From an uncultured Clostridia bacterium (lineage in GTDB: Bacteria; Bacillota; Clostridia; Peptostreptococcales; Anaerovoracaceae), in contig CAKQOE010000011.1 of assembly GCA_934255545.1 (NCBI GenBank), forward strand, positions 1-56,865: DNA of 56,865 nucleotides, written 5' to 3'. Position numbers and translations under genes: made by a program. Shown piece after piece: positions 1-7,447 of the stretch. Numbering within the stretch: position 1 is the stretch's first letter; the number at the start of each line of letters is the position of its first letter. The notes beneath the pieces were generated by a model. It saw only the letters and a list, made by a program, of their open reading frames with translations, searched no databases and was not told where the DNA came from.

Positions 1-25
1 TGCGTTTTCAGCAGCGAACTTTTAT

Positions 26-54
26 ATATTAGCATAACTGATAAGTTATGTCAA
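26..54 (-). promoter_or_regulatory. Tandem promoter A, reading out of the window
   Basis: On the minus strand TTGACA (54-49) is followed after exactly 17 bases by TAATAT (31-26). An A-rich stretch lies just upstream, like an UP element. It is the promoter nearest the window edge of three similar ones. No minus-strand gene start lies between it and base 1, so its target is outside the window. Confidence 0.8.
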
Positions 55-121
55 TACCTATTTTTTATTTTTCTTAAATTCTTTTCTTTAAAGCCATCGG
101 CTTTTAGAAGCGAACTTATTA

Positions 122-150
122 ATATTAACACAGCTACAAGAGCTTGTCAA
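122..150 (-). promoter_or_regulatory. Tandem promoter B, reading out of the window
   Basis: TTGACA (150-145), a 17-base spacer and TAATAT (127-122) on the minus strand, again preceded by an A-rich tract. The segment just after its -10 (AAGTTCGCT..CT..AAAA) is repeated after promoter A, so the unit looks duplicated as a block of about 96 bp. Confidence 0.8.
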
Positions 151-218
151 CATATTTTTTATTTCCCACAAGCATCTTTAAAACTTAACGTTTTTATCTG
201 AATGCCGCGTGGATTTAT

Positions 219-247
219 AATATACCTCGTTTTTAGCAGCTTGTCAA
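219..247 (-). promoter_or_regulatory. Tandem promoter C, reading out of the window
   Basis: TTGACA (247-242), a 17-base spacer and TATATT (224-219) on the minus strand. It lies 45 bp past the stop of the aldolase gene and 97 bp from promoter B. Like the other two it has an A/T-rich tract upstream. Confidence 0.75.
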
Positions 248-291
248 TATATTTTTAACATATTTTTTACACAAATATCTAAATACGCCGG

Positions 292-957
292 CTACTTAAG
301 GTCAGCCTTTGCCCAGTCGTCTTTGAACTGCTGTATGCCTTTATCTGTAAGAGGATGCCTGAACATCTTCTTAAGGATTCCATAAGGTATAGTAGCTATA
401 TCTGAACCGCTCTTTGCACAGTCGAGTACATCCATAGGTGTGCGGATGCTTGCTGCTATTATCTCTGTTTCTATGCCAAAAATATTGAATACTTCTGCTA
501 TGTCCGCAACAAGAGTCACTCCGTCATTGGCGATATCATCCATTCTGCCTACGAACGGGCTTACATAGCTTGCACCTGCTCTTGCAGCGAGGAGTGCCTG
601 ATTTGCAGAGAATATAAGTGTTACGTTTGTTTTTATACCTTCCTTTGAAAGCACGCTTACTGCCTTAAGGCCTTCTTCTGTCATAGGGATCTTGATCGTT
701 ATAACGTCATGGATCTTTACAAGTTCATGTGCTTCAGCTATCATGCCCTCGGCATCGTCAGAAAGGACTTCTGCACTTACTGAAACTATATTGCTTGAAG
801 ACTGCTCTGATATCTCTGTGATCTCCTTTACTACAGTCTTAAAATCACGTCCTTCCTTTGCTATAAGGCTTGGGTTTGTAGTAACTCCTGAAAGTACGCC
901 CCATGATGCGGCTTCACGTATTTCATCAACGTTCGCAGTATCTATAAATATCTTCAT
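292..957 (-). CDS. Transaldolase / fructose-6-phosphate aldolase family protein
   Basis: This 221-residue protein belongs to the small transaldolase-like (TalC/MipB/FSA) family of class I aldolases, which act in the cytoplasm in the non-oxidative pentose phosphate pathway or on fructose 6-phosphate. The start MKIFIDTANVDEI and the segment SGVTTNPSLIAKEG are diagnostic. The Schiff-base lysine is the K of VITIKIPMT near residue 90. VTLIFSANQA, SPFVGRMDD and AASIRTP are further family motifs. The length fits the short subfamily, not the classical transaldolase of more than 300 residues. Transaldolase and F6P aldolase cannot be told apart from sequence reading alone. It is a single gene with its own promoter at 1038-1066, and no clear terminator follows it. 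Confidence 0.9.
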   Translation of the reverse strand: MKIFIDTANVDEIREAASWGVLSGVTTNPSLIAKEGRDFKTVVKEITEISEQSSSNIVSVSAEVLSDDAEGMIAEAHELVKIHDVITIKIPMTEEGLKAVSVLSKEGIKTNVTLIFSANQALLAARAGASYVSPFVGRMDDIANDGVTLVADIAEVFNIFGIETEIIAASIRTPMDVLDCAKSGSDIATIPYGILKKMFRHPLTDKGIQQFKDDWAKADLK

Positions 958-1037
958 AATTATGTAGTTTCCTTTCCTGAATAAAAATTTTCTAAAGCTA
1001 AAACGCTGTATTATTTTAACGTTGCAGCTTTTTCGTA

Positions 1038-1066
1038 ATTATACATTATTAATCTTGATTTATCAA
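1038..1066 (-). promoter_or_regulatory. Promoter of the transaldolase-like gene
   Basis: TTGATA (1066-1061), 17 bases, then TATAAT (1043-1038) on the minus strand, about 80 bp before the ATG at 957. A close match to the sigma-A consensus. Confidence 0.7.
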
Positions 1067-1156
1067 TGCTGCATAGCTCTGTACAGCATATCGCAGATAC
1101 TTTTCATGCATTTTCAAGAGTACGCGCCGGATCCGCGATCGCATGCCAAAGTGCGA

Positions 1157-1396
1157 TCATATGTCTGCCGGATCTGCATCATCTGATCCAGTGTCTGTAT
1201 GCTGAACAGTTTTTTCCGCTGTGTTTCTTGCTGATGCGCCTGCTGCGTTTATTTCTGTCTGGATAACAGTTCTTGCAGCTGATGCCTGTACAGTATTGTC
1301 CTGTGCCGCTGCTGCTGTTCCTGCTGATGCGAATATCATTGCTGCTGCGAGAAATCCGGCAAGCGGTCCTCTTATTTCATCTATGTTCATATTCAT
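1157..1396 (-). CDS. Possible small exported protein, unknown function
   Basis: An open frame of 79 codons starts with an ATG preceded by AGAGG about nine bases upstream. Residues 10-32 are hydrophobic and alanine-rich and resemble a signal peptide ending in AAAA. The rest is polar and low in complexity with an acidic end. I do not recognise the family. It stands alone between the aldolase and gdhA, so the context gives no role. It may be a small secreted peptide or a chance frame; the plausible ribosome site and signal-like start are the only support. Confidence 0.35.
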   Translation of the reverse strand: MNMNIDEIRGPLAGFLAAAMIFASAGTAAAAQDNTVQASAARTVIQTEINAAGASARNTAEKTVQHTDTGSDDADPADI

Positions 1397-1616
1397 ATTA
1401 TCTTACCTCTTTCAGATCTATCATTTGCATATGTACTTACTGTAAAAATTTTATTTATATTTTATATATTGAAGGGACGCTGTACCCCTGTTTTTTTCCT
1501 TTTATGTATGTAATTATGCACTGTAAGATTGACGGGAGATTGTAAATAATGTGAATTCTGCGTGAATAAGATCATATATTTTATATACAATCAATATCTG
1601 CTATCTGAAGCTGTGT

Positions 1617-1631
1617 GCGGGCCAGGCCCGC
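1617..1631. repeat. GC-rich intergenic palindrome
   Basis: GCGGGCC-A-GGCCCGC, seven perfect pairs about a single base, extendable by one G-T pair on each side. It lies in AT-rich DNA just past the gdhA terminator. Confidence 0.6.
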
Positions 1632-1640
1632 GTAAGATAT

Positions 1641-1676
1641 AAAAAACAGACTGCATTTTAATTTTGCAGTCTGTTT
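1641..1676 (-). terminator. Intrinsic terminator of gdhA
   Basis: On the minus strand CAGACTGCA and TGCAGTCTG form a perfect nine-pair stem with a nine-base AT loop, followed by TTTTTT. It lies 30 bp after the gdhA stop codon. Confidence 0.9.
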
Positions 1677-1705
1677 CGTATCAATGATCTGTTTATTTTC
1701 GGATA

Positions 1706-3046
1706 TTAGAGGCCCTGTGCGATCATAGCGTCAGCAACCTTCTTGAAGCCTGCTACGTTTGCACCTACTACGAGGTTGCCAGGCATGCCGACTTCTTCAG
1801 CAGCTTCTGCGCAGCTCTTGTAGATGTTTCTCATGATGTCGTGGAGCTTTTCATCAACTTCTTCGAATGTCCATGAAAGTCTGATGCTGTTCTGGCTCAT
1901 TTCGAGGCCTGATGTAGCAACGCCGCCGGCATTTGAAGCCTTTGCAGGAGCAAAGAGTACGCCTGCCTTCTGGAATGCGATAACTGCTTCCGGAGTTGAT
2001 GGCATGTTTGCGCCTTCTGCTACTGCGATAACGCCGTTCTTGATGAGTGTTTCAGCGTCTTCGCCGTTGAGCTCGTTCTGAGTAGCGCATGGAAGAGCGA
2101 TATCAGCAGGAACTGTCCAGATGCCCTTGCCTTCAACGTACTTAGCTGATGGTACGTAGTTGAGGTAAGTCTTGATCCTGTCTCTCTTTACTTCCTTTAT
2201 CTCCTGGATGATCTTGTAATCGATACCGTTTTCATCAACAATATAGCCGTTTGAGTCGCACATTGCAATTACCTTGCCGCCGAGTTCAGTAGCCTTCTGG
2301 TTAGCATAGATAGCAACATTTCCTGAGCCTGAAATAATGACTTTCTTGCCTTCGAAAGACTTGCCGTTTGCCTTGAGCATCTCGTCAGTGTAGTAGCAGA
2401 GGCCAAATCCTGTAGCTTCTGTTCTTGCGAGTGAGCCGCCCCATGTAAGGCCTTTGCCTGTAAGAACGCCTGTGAACTCATTTCTGAGCTTTTTGTACTG
2501 TCCAAACAGGTATCCGATCTCACGTCCGCCTACGCCGATATCGCCTGCAGGAACGTCTGTATCAGCACCGATGTGCTTAGATAATTCTGTCATGAAAGCC
2601 TGGCAGAAACGCATAACTTCAGCATCAGACTTGCCCTTAGGGTCGAAGTCGGAACCGCCCTTGCCGCCGCCCATAGGGAGACCTGTAAGAGCGTTCTTGA
2701 AGATCTGCTCAAAACCGAGGAACTTAAGTACAGACTGGTTTACTGTAGGGTGGAAACGCAGACCGCCTTTGTAAGGTCCGATCGCAGAGTTGAACTGTAC
2801 TCTGTAGCCTCTGTTTACCTGAACTTTGCCGTTGTCGTCTTCCCATGCAACTCTGAATTCGATGAGTCTCTCAGGATATACGATCCTTTCAACTACAGCG
2901 TTGTCCTGGTATTTTGAATCTTTTTCAATAAGTGGTTCGAGGGATTCGAGGACTTCATATACTGCCTGGAGGTATTCCGGCTGGTATGAGTAACGGCCTT
3001 CGAGTTCTTCATAGATGCCTTTAAGGTATGCATTATTAAGTGCCAT
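1706..3046 (-). CDS. gdhA: Glutamate dehydrogenase (NADP-type, hexameric class)
   Basis: This enzyme interconverts 2-oxoglutarate plus ammonium and glutamate in the cytoplasm. The 446-residue length is that of the small hexameric bacterial enzymes. The substrate domain shows GPYKGGLRFHP, then PMGGGKGGSDFDPKGKSD, which holds the catalytic lysines, then PAGDIGVGGREIGYLFG. The nucleotide domain has GSGNVA near residue 240. NADP preference is inferred from overall similarity to the anabolic enzymes. The start ATG follows AAAAGGAG closely. The gene is monocistronic, with a strong terminator behind it. Upstream, CAGGT/ACCTG and TCCT/AGGA can form a nested hairpin in the leader, of unknown function. 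Confidence 0.95.
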   Translation of the reverse strand: MALNNAYLKGIYEELEGRYSYQPEYLQAVYEVLESLEPLIEKDSKYQDNAVVERIVYPERLIEFRVAWEDDNGKVQVNRGYRVQFNSAIGPYKGGLRFHPTVNQSVLKFLGFEQIFKNALTGLPMGGGKGGSDFDPKGKSDAEVMRFCQAFMTELSKHIGADTDVPAGDIGVGGREIGYLFGQYKKLRNEFTGVLTGKGLTWGGSLARTEATGFGLCYYTDEMLKANGKSFEGKKVIISGSGNVAIYANQKATELGGKVIAMCDSNGYIVDENGIDYKIIQEIKEVKRDRIKTYLNYVPSAKYVEGKGIWTVPADIALPCATQNELNGEDAETLIKNGVIAVAEGANMPSTPEAVIAFQKAGVLFAPAKASNAGGVATSGLEMSQNSIRLSWTFEEVDEKLHDIMRNIYKSCAEAAEEVGMPGNLVVGANVAGFKKVADAMIAQGL

Positions 3047-3277
3047 TCTTCTTCTCCTTTTTTATCCGTTTATATTTCATTTTATGTCAGGTGCTTTGTT
3101 CCTTTATAGGAGTGAACCTGATTTATTTAAGAGTATAAAACCAAATATATGATTTGAACAGTACTAATTTGTGTCCCTCGATACAAAAAAACAATTTTAT
3201 TCGGAAATTGTAGATATTTCCCATAAATGAATGTATTTTCTTCGGTACAAATGCAGTAATATCCTTTTTCATAATGC

Positions 3278-3325
3278 GTGCGCCCGGCGCACCGTAAGCA
3301 CATGTCTACGGCGCGCCGGGCGCGC
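3278..3325. repeat. Large GC-rich inverted repeat between gdhA and the ABC transporter
   Basis: Arms of 19 bases (3278-3296 and 3307-3325) pair with one wobble and one mismatch around a 10-base loop. Each arm itself contains a GCGCCCGGCGC-type palindrome. No T-run follows on either strand, so it does not look like a normal terminator of the ABC ATPase gene that ends at 3355. Confidence 0.65.
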
Positions 3326-3354
3326 GTTATTGTTCAGAATTAACTATTTATTAA

Positions 3355-4152
3355 TTATTTTGACAGAAGCGCCTTGTCATTCGTAAACTCTTCGCCGCTT
3401 ACTTCTTCGAATTTCTGGAGAAGGTCTTCCACTGTAAGCTTTTTCTTGTCTTCTCCCTTGATATCTATGACTATGCGGCCCTCGTTCATCATAACGAGGC
3501 GGTTTCCGTATGTTATGGCGTCACGCATGTTGTGAGTTACCATCATCGCTGTCAGATTTTCTTCGGCTATGATCTTCTGTGAGAGTTCAAGTACCTTCGC
3601 TGCGGTCTTTGGGTCAAGCGCTGCTGTATGCTCGTCGAGAAGCAGCAGATGTGGTCTCTGAAGCGTTGCCATGAGCAGTGTAAGAGCCTGACGCTGGCCG
3701 CCTGAGAGCAGACCTACTTTTGAAGTCATGCGGTCCTCAAGTCCGAGGTCGAACTGCTTGAGCATCTCATAGTATTTTTCCTTTTCTTCTTTTTTTATGC
3801 CCCACTTTAAAGTACGGCGCTTTCCTCTTCTGTACGCCATAGCGAGGTTTTCGTCTATCTGCATCGTAGCTGCAGTTCCGTTCATAGGATCCTGGAATAC
3901 GCGGCCCAGGAACTTTGCGCGCTTGTGCTCAGGCATACCTGTAACATCTACATCATCTATAATGATACTGCCTGAATCTACAGGCCATACGCCTGCTACA
4001 GCGTTAAGCATAGTTGACTTGCCGGCACCGTTTCCGCCTATGACTGTAACGAAATCGCCGTCCTCAAGCTTGAGAGATACGCCCTGGAGGGCTTTTCTTT
4101 CATTTATAGTACCGGCATTGAACGTTTTATATATGTCTTTTATTTCCAGCAT
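3355..4152 (-). CDS. ABC transporter ATP-binding protein (TrpX-linked importer)
   Basis: This is the cytoplasmic ATPase of an importer built with the permease and lipoprotein just upstream. The 265 residues carry Walker A GGNGAGKST near residue 39, the signature LSGGQRQALTLLMA, Walker B LLLLDEHTAALDP and a His switch in VTHNM. The three-gene set, with a PF04392-type binding protein and a BPD_transp_2-type permease, is the class whose streptococcal member (TrpXYZ) imports tryptophan. The ligand here is not proven. Its ATG overlaps the permease stop codon, so the two are translationally coupled. It is the last gene of the operon. The following 300 bp hold a large GC-rich inverted repeat but no T-rich terminator. 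Confidence 0.85.
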   Translation of the reverse strand: MLEIKDIYKTFNAGTINERKALQGVSLKLEDGDFVTVIGGNGAGKSTMLNAVAGVWPVDSGSIIIDDVDVTGMPEHKRAKFLGRVFQDPMNGTAATMQIDENLAMAYRRGKRRTLKWGIKKEEKEKYYEMLKQFDLGLEDRMTSKVGLLSGGQRQALTLLMATLQRPHLLLLDEHTAALDPKTAAKVLELSQKIIAEENLTAMMVTHNMRDAITYGNRLVMMNEGRIVIDIKGEDKKKLTVEDLLQKFEEVSGEEFTNDKALLSK

Positions 4153-5105
4153 TACTTAGCATCTCCTTTCTGTCCGCAGCAGCGTTTTGAGTTTTTCGCA
4201 GCCTTAGCGAAAGAAGTATTGTACTTGCCCTTCAGATAAGGTACAGCGAGGAATATCGCTACAACGATAGCTGAGAAGAGCTTCATGTCGTCTGACGGCA
4301 GACCGAGCCACAGAACGAATGTGATAACGATATAGTATATGATAGCGCCGACAGCTGCGAAGAGCATCCTGAGAGCGAAATTCATGTGTTTTCCAAATAC
4401 AGCGTCACCGATAACTTCGCCGATGATAACAGCGGCAAGACCGATAACGATAGCGCCTCGTCCCATATTTACGTCAGCGCTGCCCTGATACTGAGCTATA
4501 AGGGCACCTGAGAGGCCTACAAGGGCATTTGAGAGAGCGAGAGCGAGTACCTTGGCTACGTTTGTATTGATGCCCTGCGCTCTTGCCATGTTCTGGTTGC
4601 AGCCCGTGGCGCGTATAGTGAAGCCGCGCTCTGTTCCGAAGAACCAGTAAAGCACTGCAACGAGCACTATTATGAACGCTATGCCTACAAGCATTGTATG
4701 TGATATGTGCCTTAAAGACACTATGAGACCGTACTTGTCTACACTGACGGCCTGGTTTGATTTACCCATGACGTTCAGGTTTATAGAATACAATGCAAGC
4801 TGTGTAAGGATACCTGCAAGTATGTCAGGGATACCGAGCACAGTGTTTAAAATACCGGTTATAAAGCCTGCGAGAAGACCGCAGAGTGTCGCGATGCATA
4901 TCGCAAGCGCAGGCGGAATACCGCCTCTTATAAGCATTACAGCGACAGCTCCGCCGAGTGCGAGTGATCCGTCTACTGTAAGATCTGCGAAGTCAAGTAC
5001 TTTGAATGTGATGTACACACCAATAGCCATGATGCCCCACAGCATACCCTGCGCAACAGAAGCCGGAAGGGCTCTGAAAAGCGCCATGATGTCGAGACTC
5101 ATCAT
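4152..5105 (-). CDS. ABC transporter permease (BPD_transp_2 class)
   Basis: A polytopic membrane protein of about 317 residues with eight or nine hydrophobic segments, including GIMAIGVYITFKVLDFADLTVDGS and GLSGALIAQYQGSADVNMG, both typical of the branched-chain/TrpX-linked permease family. It forms the membrane channel for the importer. I place the start at the ATG nine bases after GGAGG; an ATG nine bases further upstream touches that site and is less likely. The C-terminus is basic and cytoplasmic. A gap of about 220 bp with two GC-rich palindromes separates it from the binding-protein gene upstream, so the stoichiometry of the two may be set in that gap. Confidence 0.85.
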   Translation of the reverse strand: MMSLDIMALFRALPASVAQGMLWGIMAIGVYITFKVLDFADLTVDGSLALGGAVAVMLIRGGIPPALAICIATLCGLLAGFITGILNTVLGIPDILAGILTQLALYSINLNVMGKSNQAVSVDKYGLIVSLRHISHTMLVGIAFIIVLVAVLYWFFGTERGFTIRATGCNQNMARAQGINTNVAKVLALALSNALVGLSGALIAQYQGSADVNMGRGAIVIGLAAVIIGEVIGDAVFGKHMNFALRMLFAAVGAIIYYIVITFVLWLGLPSDDMKLFSAIVVAIFLAVPYLKGKYNTSFAKAAKNSKRCCGQKGDAK

Positions 5106-5155
5106 AAGTAACATCCTCCAATAATAAATAATAGTAAAATAATTTGTGTTCAGCT

Positions 5156-5191
5156 CTTCCGCCGGGCGGAAGCTGTGCGGGCGCTGCCCGC
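5156..5191. repeat. Pair of adjacent GC-rich palindromes inside the ABC operon
   Basis: CTTCCGCC-G-GGCGGAAG (5156-5172), eight perfect pairs about one base, and GCGGGC-GCT-GCCCGC (5177-5191). Both lie between the binding-protein and permease genes. They could act as an mRNA processing or stabilising structure. The first belongs to the 17-bp GCC-S-GGC family seen elsewhere in the window. Confidence 0.65.
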
Positions 5192-5325
5192 TTTAATACA
5201 TTACAAGGGCGACTTATAAAGCCGCCCTGTTTATGTTTATCTCATCAAGGTCTTTAAGTATCTGTCTGAGCCCGTGAGGGCTCGTCATGCATTTGAACTT
5301 TACCTGTTGAATATTTATGATCTTA

Positions 5326-6327
5326 TTATTCAGCAGTTATAGCTTCGTAACCGTCAGGAACTGTGATACCGAGCTGTGAGCATCTGTCTGCGTCGTAGAG
5401 CTTTGTAACGTTAGGAGCGTAAGCGATCTCCATAGTTGAAGGATCTGCACCGTTTACGAGGATGTCGTAAGCCATCTCAGCAGACTTTACGCCGAGGTCA
5501 TAGTAGCTGATAGAAAGTGTTGCGATACCGCAGCCTTCGCAGATACCCTGCTCACCCGCGATTACAGGAACCTTCTTTTCAAGGCAGATGTTGTTGATGA
5601 TCTCAGTGTTGCCTGCCATTGTGTTGTCTGTAGGGATGTAGAGAACGTCGCACTCTGAAACAGCCTTAGTTACTACAGACTGGATCTCGTTTGAGTCAGC
5701 TGCTGAGTAAGACTTGTGAGCTATGCCTGCTGCGTCGAGGCATTCAGCTACTTTATCTACCTGGTAAACTGAGTTTGGCTCAGCTGAGCAGTAAACGAGG
5801 CCTACCTGCTTAACGTCAGGAACGAGTTCCTTTATCATGTCAGCCTGCTGATCGAGCGGAGCGAGGTCTGAAGTACCTGTTACGTTAGTACCTGTTGCGC
5901 CTGTCCAGTCGTCTATCTCAAGAGCTGTAGCGTAATCTGTTACAGAAGTACCTACTACAGGGATGTCAGCGCTTGCTGCCGCGCATGCCTGAAGTGATGT
6001 AGTAGCGTTTGCGAACATGAGGTCAACGCCTGAAGCAACGAAGCCTGAAGCGATAGTTGAGCAGTTTGCTGCTTCGCCCTGAGCGTTCTGGTAGTCGAAC
6101 TTAACGTTATCTTCGCCGAGGAGCTCTGTGAGCTTGTCCTGGAAGCCCTTAGTAGCCTGGTCGAGAGCCGGGTGCTCAAGCTGCTGGTTTATACCGATCT
6201 TGTAAACCTTGCCACCGTTTGCATCTGATGCAGCGCTGCCGCCGCCATTGTTTGAAGAGCCGCATCCGGCCATAGTCATCATTACGAGTGAAGCCACTGT
6301 AACGAGAGCGATAATCTTCTTTTTCAT
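5326..6327 (-). CDS. ABC transporter substrate-binding lipoprotein, TrpX-like
   Basis: An extracytoplasmic binding protein of about 333 residues of the PF04392 (ABC_sub_bind) type. It has a basic start, a hydrophobic stretch and a lipobox ending AGC, so it should be a membrane-anchored lipoprotein. The body has the periplasmic-binding fold seen in KIGINQQLEHPALDQATKGF and GLVYCSAEPNSVYQV. In related bacteria such proteins bind tryptophan or other aromatic ligands. The divergent neighbour is trpF, which fits tryptophan, but this is inference. I use the ATG at 6327, about 11 bases after GGAGG; a TTG overlaps that ribosome site upstream. A hairpin followed by a T-run lies in its leader, suggesting attenuation. 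Confidence 0.85.
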   Translation of the reverse strand: MKKKIIALVTVASLVMMTMAGCGSSNNGGGSAASDANGGKVYKIGINQQLEHPALDQATKGFQDKLTELLGEDNVKFDYQNAQGEAANCSTIASGFVASGVDLMFANATTSLQACAAASADIPVVGTSVTDYATALEIDDWTGATGTNVTGTSDLAPLDQQADMIKELVPDVKQVGLVYCSAEPNSVYQVDKVAECLDAAGIAHKSYSAADSNEIQSVVTKAVSECDVLYIPTDNTMAGNTEIINNICLEKKVPVIAGEQGICEGCGIATLSISYYDLGVKSAEMAYDILVNGADPSTMEIAYAPNVTKLYDADRCSQLGITVPDGYEAITAE

Positions 6328-6430
6328 CTTGTCATTTCCCTCCAATGAATCATTTTAAATACTGCATCACCATATCGCCATATTGCATCAATGCCATATC
6401 GCACCTATGCACTAAAGCGCAATAGTAAAT

Positions 6431-6458
6431 AAAAAAAGCCTTCCAACGTCGGACAGGC
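6431..6458 (-). terminator. Leader terminator (candidate attenuator) of the TrpX-like operon
   Basis: On the minus strand GCCT-G-TCC and GGAAGGC form a seven-pair stem with one bulged G, followed by seven T. It lies about 105 bp before the binding-protein start. No minus-strand gene lies upstream, so it must end a leader transcript of this operon. A small competing hairpin (GCGT-GAA-ACGC, 6467-6457) overlaps its 5' arm. No T-box or known riboswitch core was recognised. Confidence 0.6.
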
Positions 6459-6584
6459 GTTTCACGCATGCAGCATCATTTAATACAATTTCAATTATAA
6501 TAATCTTGCGGCAGTAAGTCAATGCTTAAATTATCTTGCCAACAAGATATTACCATGTATAATGTATGATAAATTATGAATGGC

Positions 6585-6601
6585 CGGCGCGGGATGCGCC
6601 G
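6585..6601. repeat. GC-rich hairpin upstream of trpF
   Basis: CGGCGC-GGGAT-GCGCCG, six pairs. The first of three GC-rich dyads in the divergent trpF/TrpX intergenic region. Confidence 0.55.
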
Positions 6602-6616
6602 ACAGCTCTATATGAG

Positions 6617-6633
6617 CGGCGGCCCGGCCGCCG
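6617..6633. repeat. 17-bp GC-rich palindrome upstream of trpF
   Basis: CGGCGGCC-C-GGCCGCCG, eight perfect pairs about a single C. Same 8+1+8 form as the copies at 5156, 13012, 17220, 19818 and 24213. Confidence 0.65.
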
Positions 6634-6640
6634 GGGAGCT

Positions 6641-6658
6641 GCGCGCTGTGGTGCGCGC
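6641..6658. repeat. GC-rich hairpin upstream of trpF
   Basis: GCGCGC-TGTGGT-GCGCGC, six perfect pairs, about 57 bp before the trpF start. It would fall in the trpF leader if transcription starts upstream of it. Confidence 0.55.
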
Positions 6659-6714
6659 TGTACGATACCGCATTCGTAATATCGTTGTGCATAAATGAAG
6701 GAAGGTGTATTTGG

Positions 6715-7338
6715 ATGCTGGTTAAAATATGCGGGCTTACACGGCCTGAGGAAGCGGGATATCTTAATGAAAACGGGGCTGATCTGGCGGGGTTCGTGCT
6801 GTTTTTTCCTAAAAGTAAGAGGAATATAACTGTGGATCGCGCACGTGAGATAATGGCGCTGCTGGATAACAGGATAAAGACAGTTGCTGTCGTGGTCGCG
6901 CCGAGTGCGACGGAGATAAAGGTCATTGCCGAGGCCGGATTTGATTACGTGCAGATACACGGGGATGTTTCAGGGGAGCTGCTGCAGCTTGCGGCTGAAC
7001 GCGGGCTCAAGGTGTTGAAGGCATTCAATGTCTCTGATATGGATAAATATGAATATTTTCACAGCAGGCCTGAGATAGCCGGGTATGTGTTTGACGCGGC
7101 TGTACCGGGTAGCGGGCAGACTTTTGACTGGTCGCTCGTGAAGGATATACCTCGCGATGAAAAGCTGCTTATACTTGCGGGCGGACTTCATCCGGGAAAT
7201 GTTGCCGAGGCTGTGGCTGCCCTGCAGCCTGACGGAGTGGACGTTTCTTCCGGAGTTGAGTTTGACGGGGATGTTTTCAGGGGAAAGGATCCTGATAAGG
7301 TTTCTGAATTTACTGAGGCTGCTAAGAAAAAGGCGTAA
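6715..7338 (+). CDS. trpF: Phosphoribosylanthranilate isomerase
   Basis: Catalyses the third step of tryptophan synthesis, turning phosphoribosylanthranilate into the CdRP intermediate in the cytoplasm. The 207 residues form a TIM barrel. MLVKICGLTRPEEA holds the catalytic cysteine, YVQIHGD is a middle strand, and the end shows LILAGGLHPGNVAEAV and PDGVDVSSGVEFD, the phosphate-binding part. I choose the ATG at 6715, seven bases after GGAAGGTG, because homologues begin at MxVKICG; a longer frame from 6685 lacks a good ribosome site. No other trp gene is in the window, so it is detached from any trp operon. It diverges from the TrpX-like transporter, which supports a link to aromatic amino acids. 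A bidirectional terminator follows. Confidence 0.93.
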   Translation: MLVKICGLTRPEEAGYLNENGADLAGFVLFFPKSKRNITVDRAREIMALLDNRIKTVAVVVAPSATEIKVIAEAGFDYVQIHGDVSGELLQLAAERGLKVLKAFNVSDMDKYEYFHSRPEIAGYVFDAAVPGSGQTFDWSLVKDIPRDEKLLILAGGLHPGNVAEAVAALQPDGVDVSSGVEFDGDVFRGKDPDKVSEFTEAAKKKA

Positions 7339-7349
7339 GCATGGAAAAA

Positions 7350-7391
7350 GCCGACTGCCGCATTATCGGGGCATTCGGCTTTTATTTTTCC
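7350..7391. terminator. Bidirectional terminator between trpF and the second sortase gene
   Basis: GCCGA-C-TGCC pairs with GGCA-T-TCGGC. TTTTATTTTT follows on the plus strand and TTTTTCC on the minus strand. It serves the convergent trpF (stop 7338) and sortase (stop 7448) genes. Confidence 0.85.
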
Positions 7392-7447
7392 GGTTTTGAC
7401 GGCATCGCCTATCAGCTATGCACTATATATTGTTAAATAACCTGCAA

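Noticed and set aside
1120..1175. Cluster of restriction-site-like palindromes (GGATCC, GCGATCGC, GCATGC, CATATG) resembling a cloning site.
   Set aside because: The sites are spaced irregularly in natural-looking DNA, with no vector sequence around them. Probably chance in a GC-mixed stretch.
3050..3130. Riboswitch in the gdhA leader.
   Set aside because: A nested hairpin (CAGGT/ACCTG, TCCT/AGGA) is present, but it is too small and matches no riboswitch core I know.
6462..6479. Tiny leader frame (Met-Met-Leu-His-Ala) just before the TrpX-like leader terminator.
   Set aside because: It has no Trp codons and no ribosome site, so it does not make a convincing attenuation peptide.
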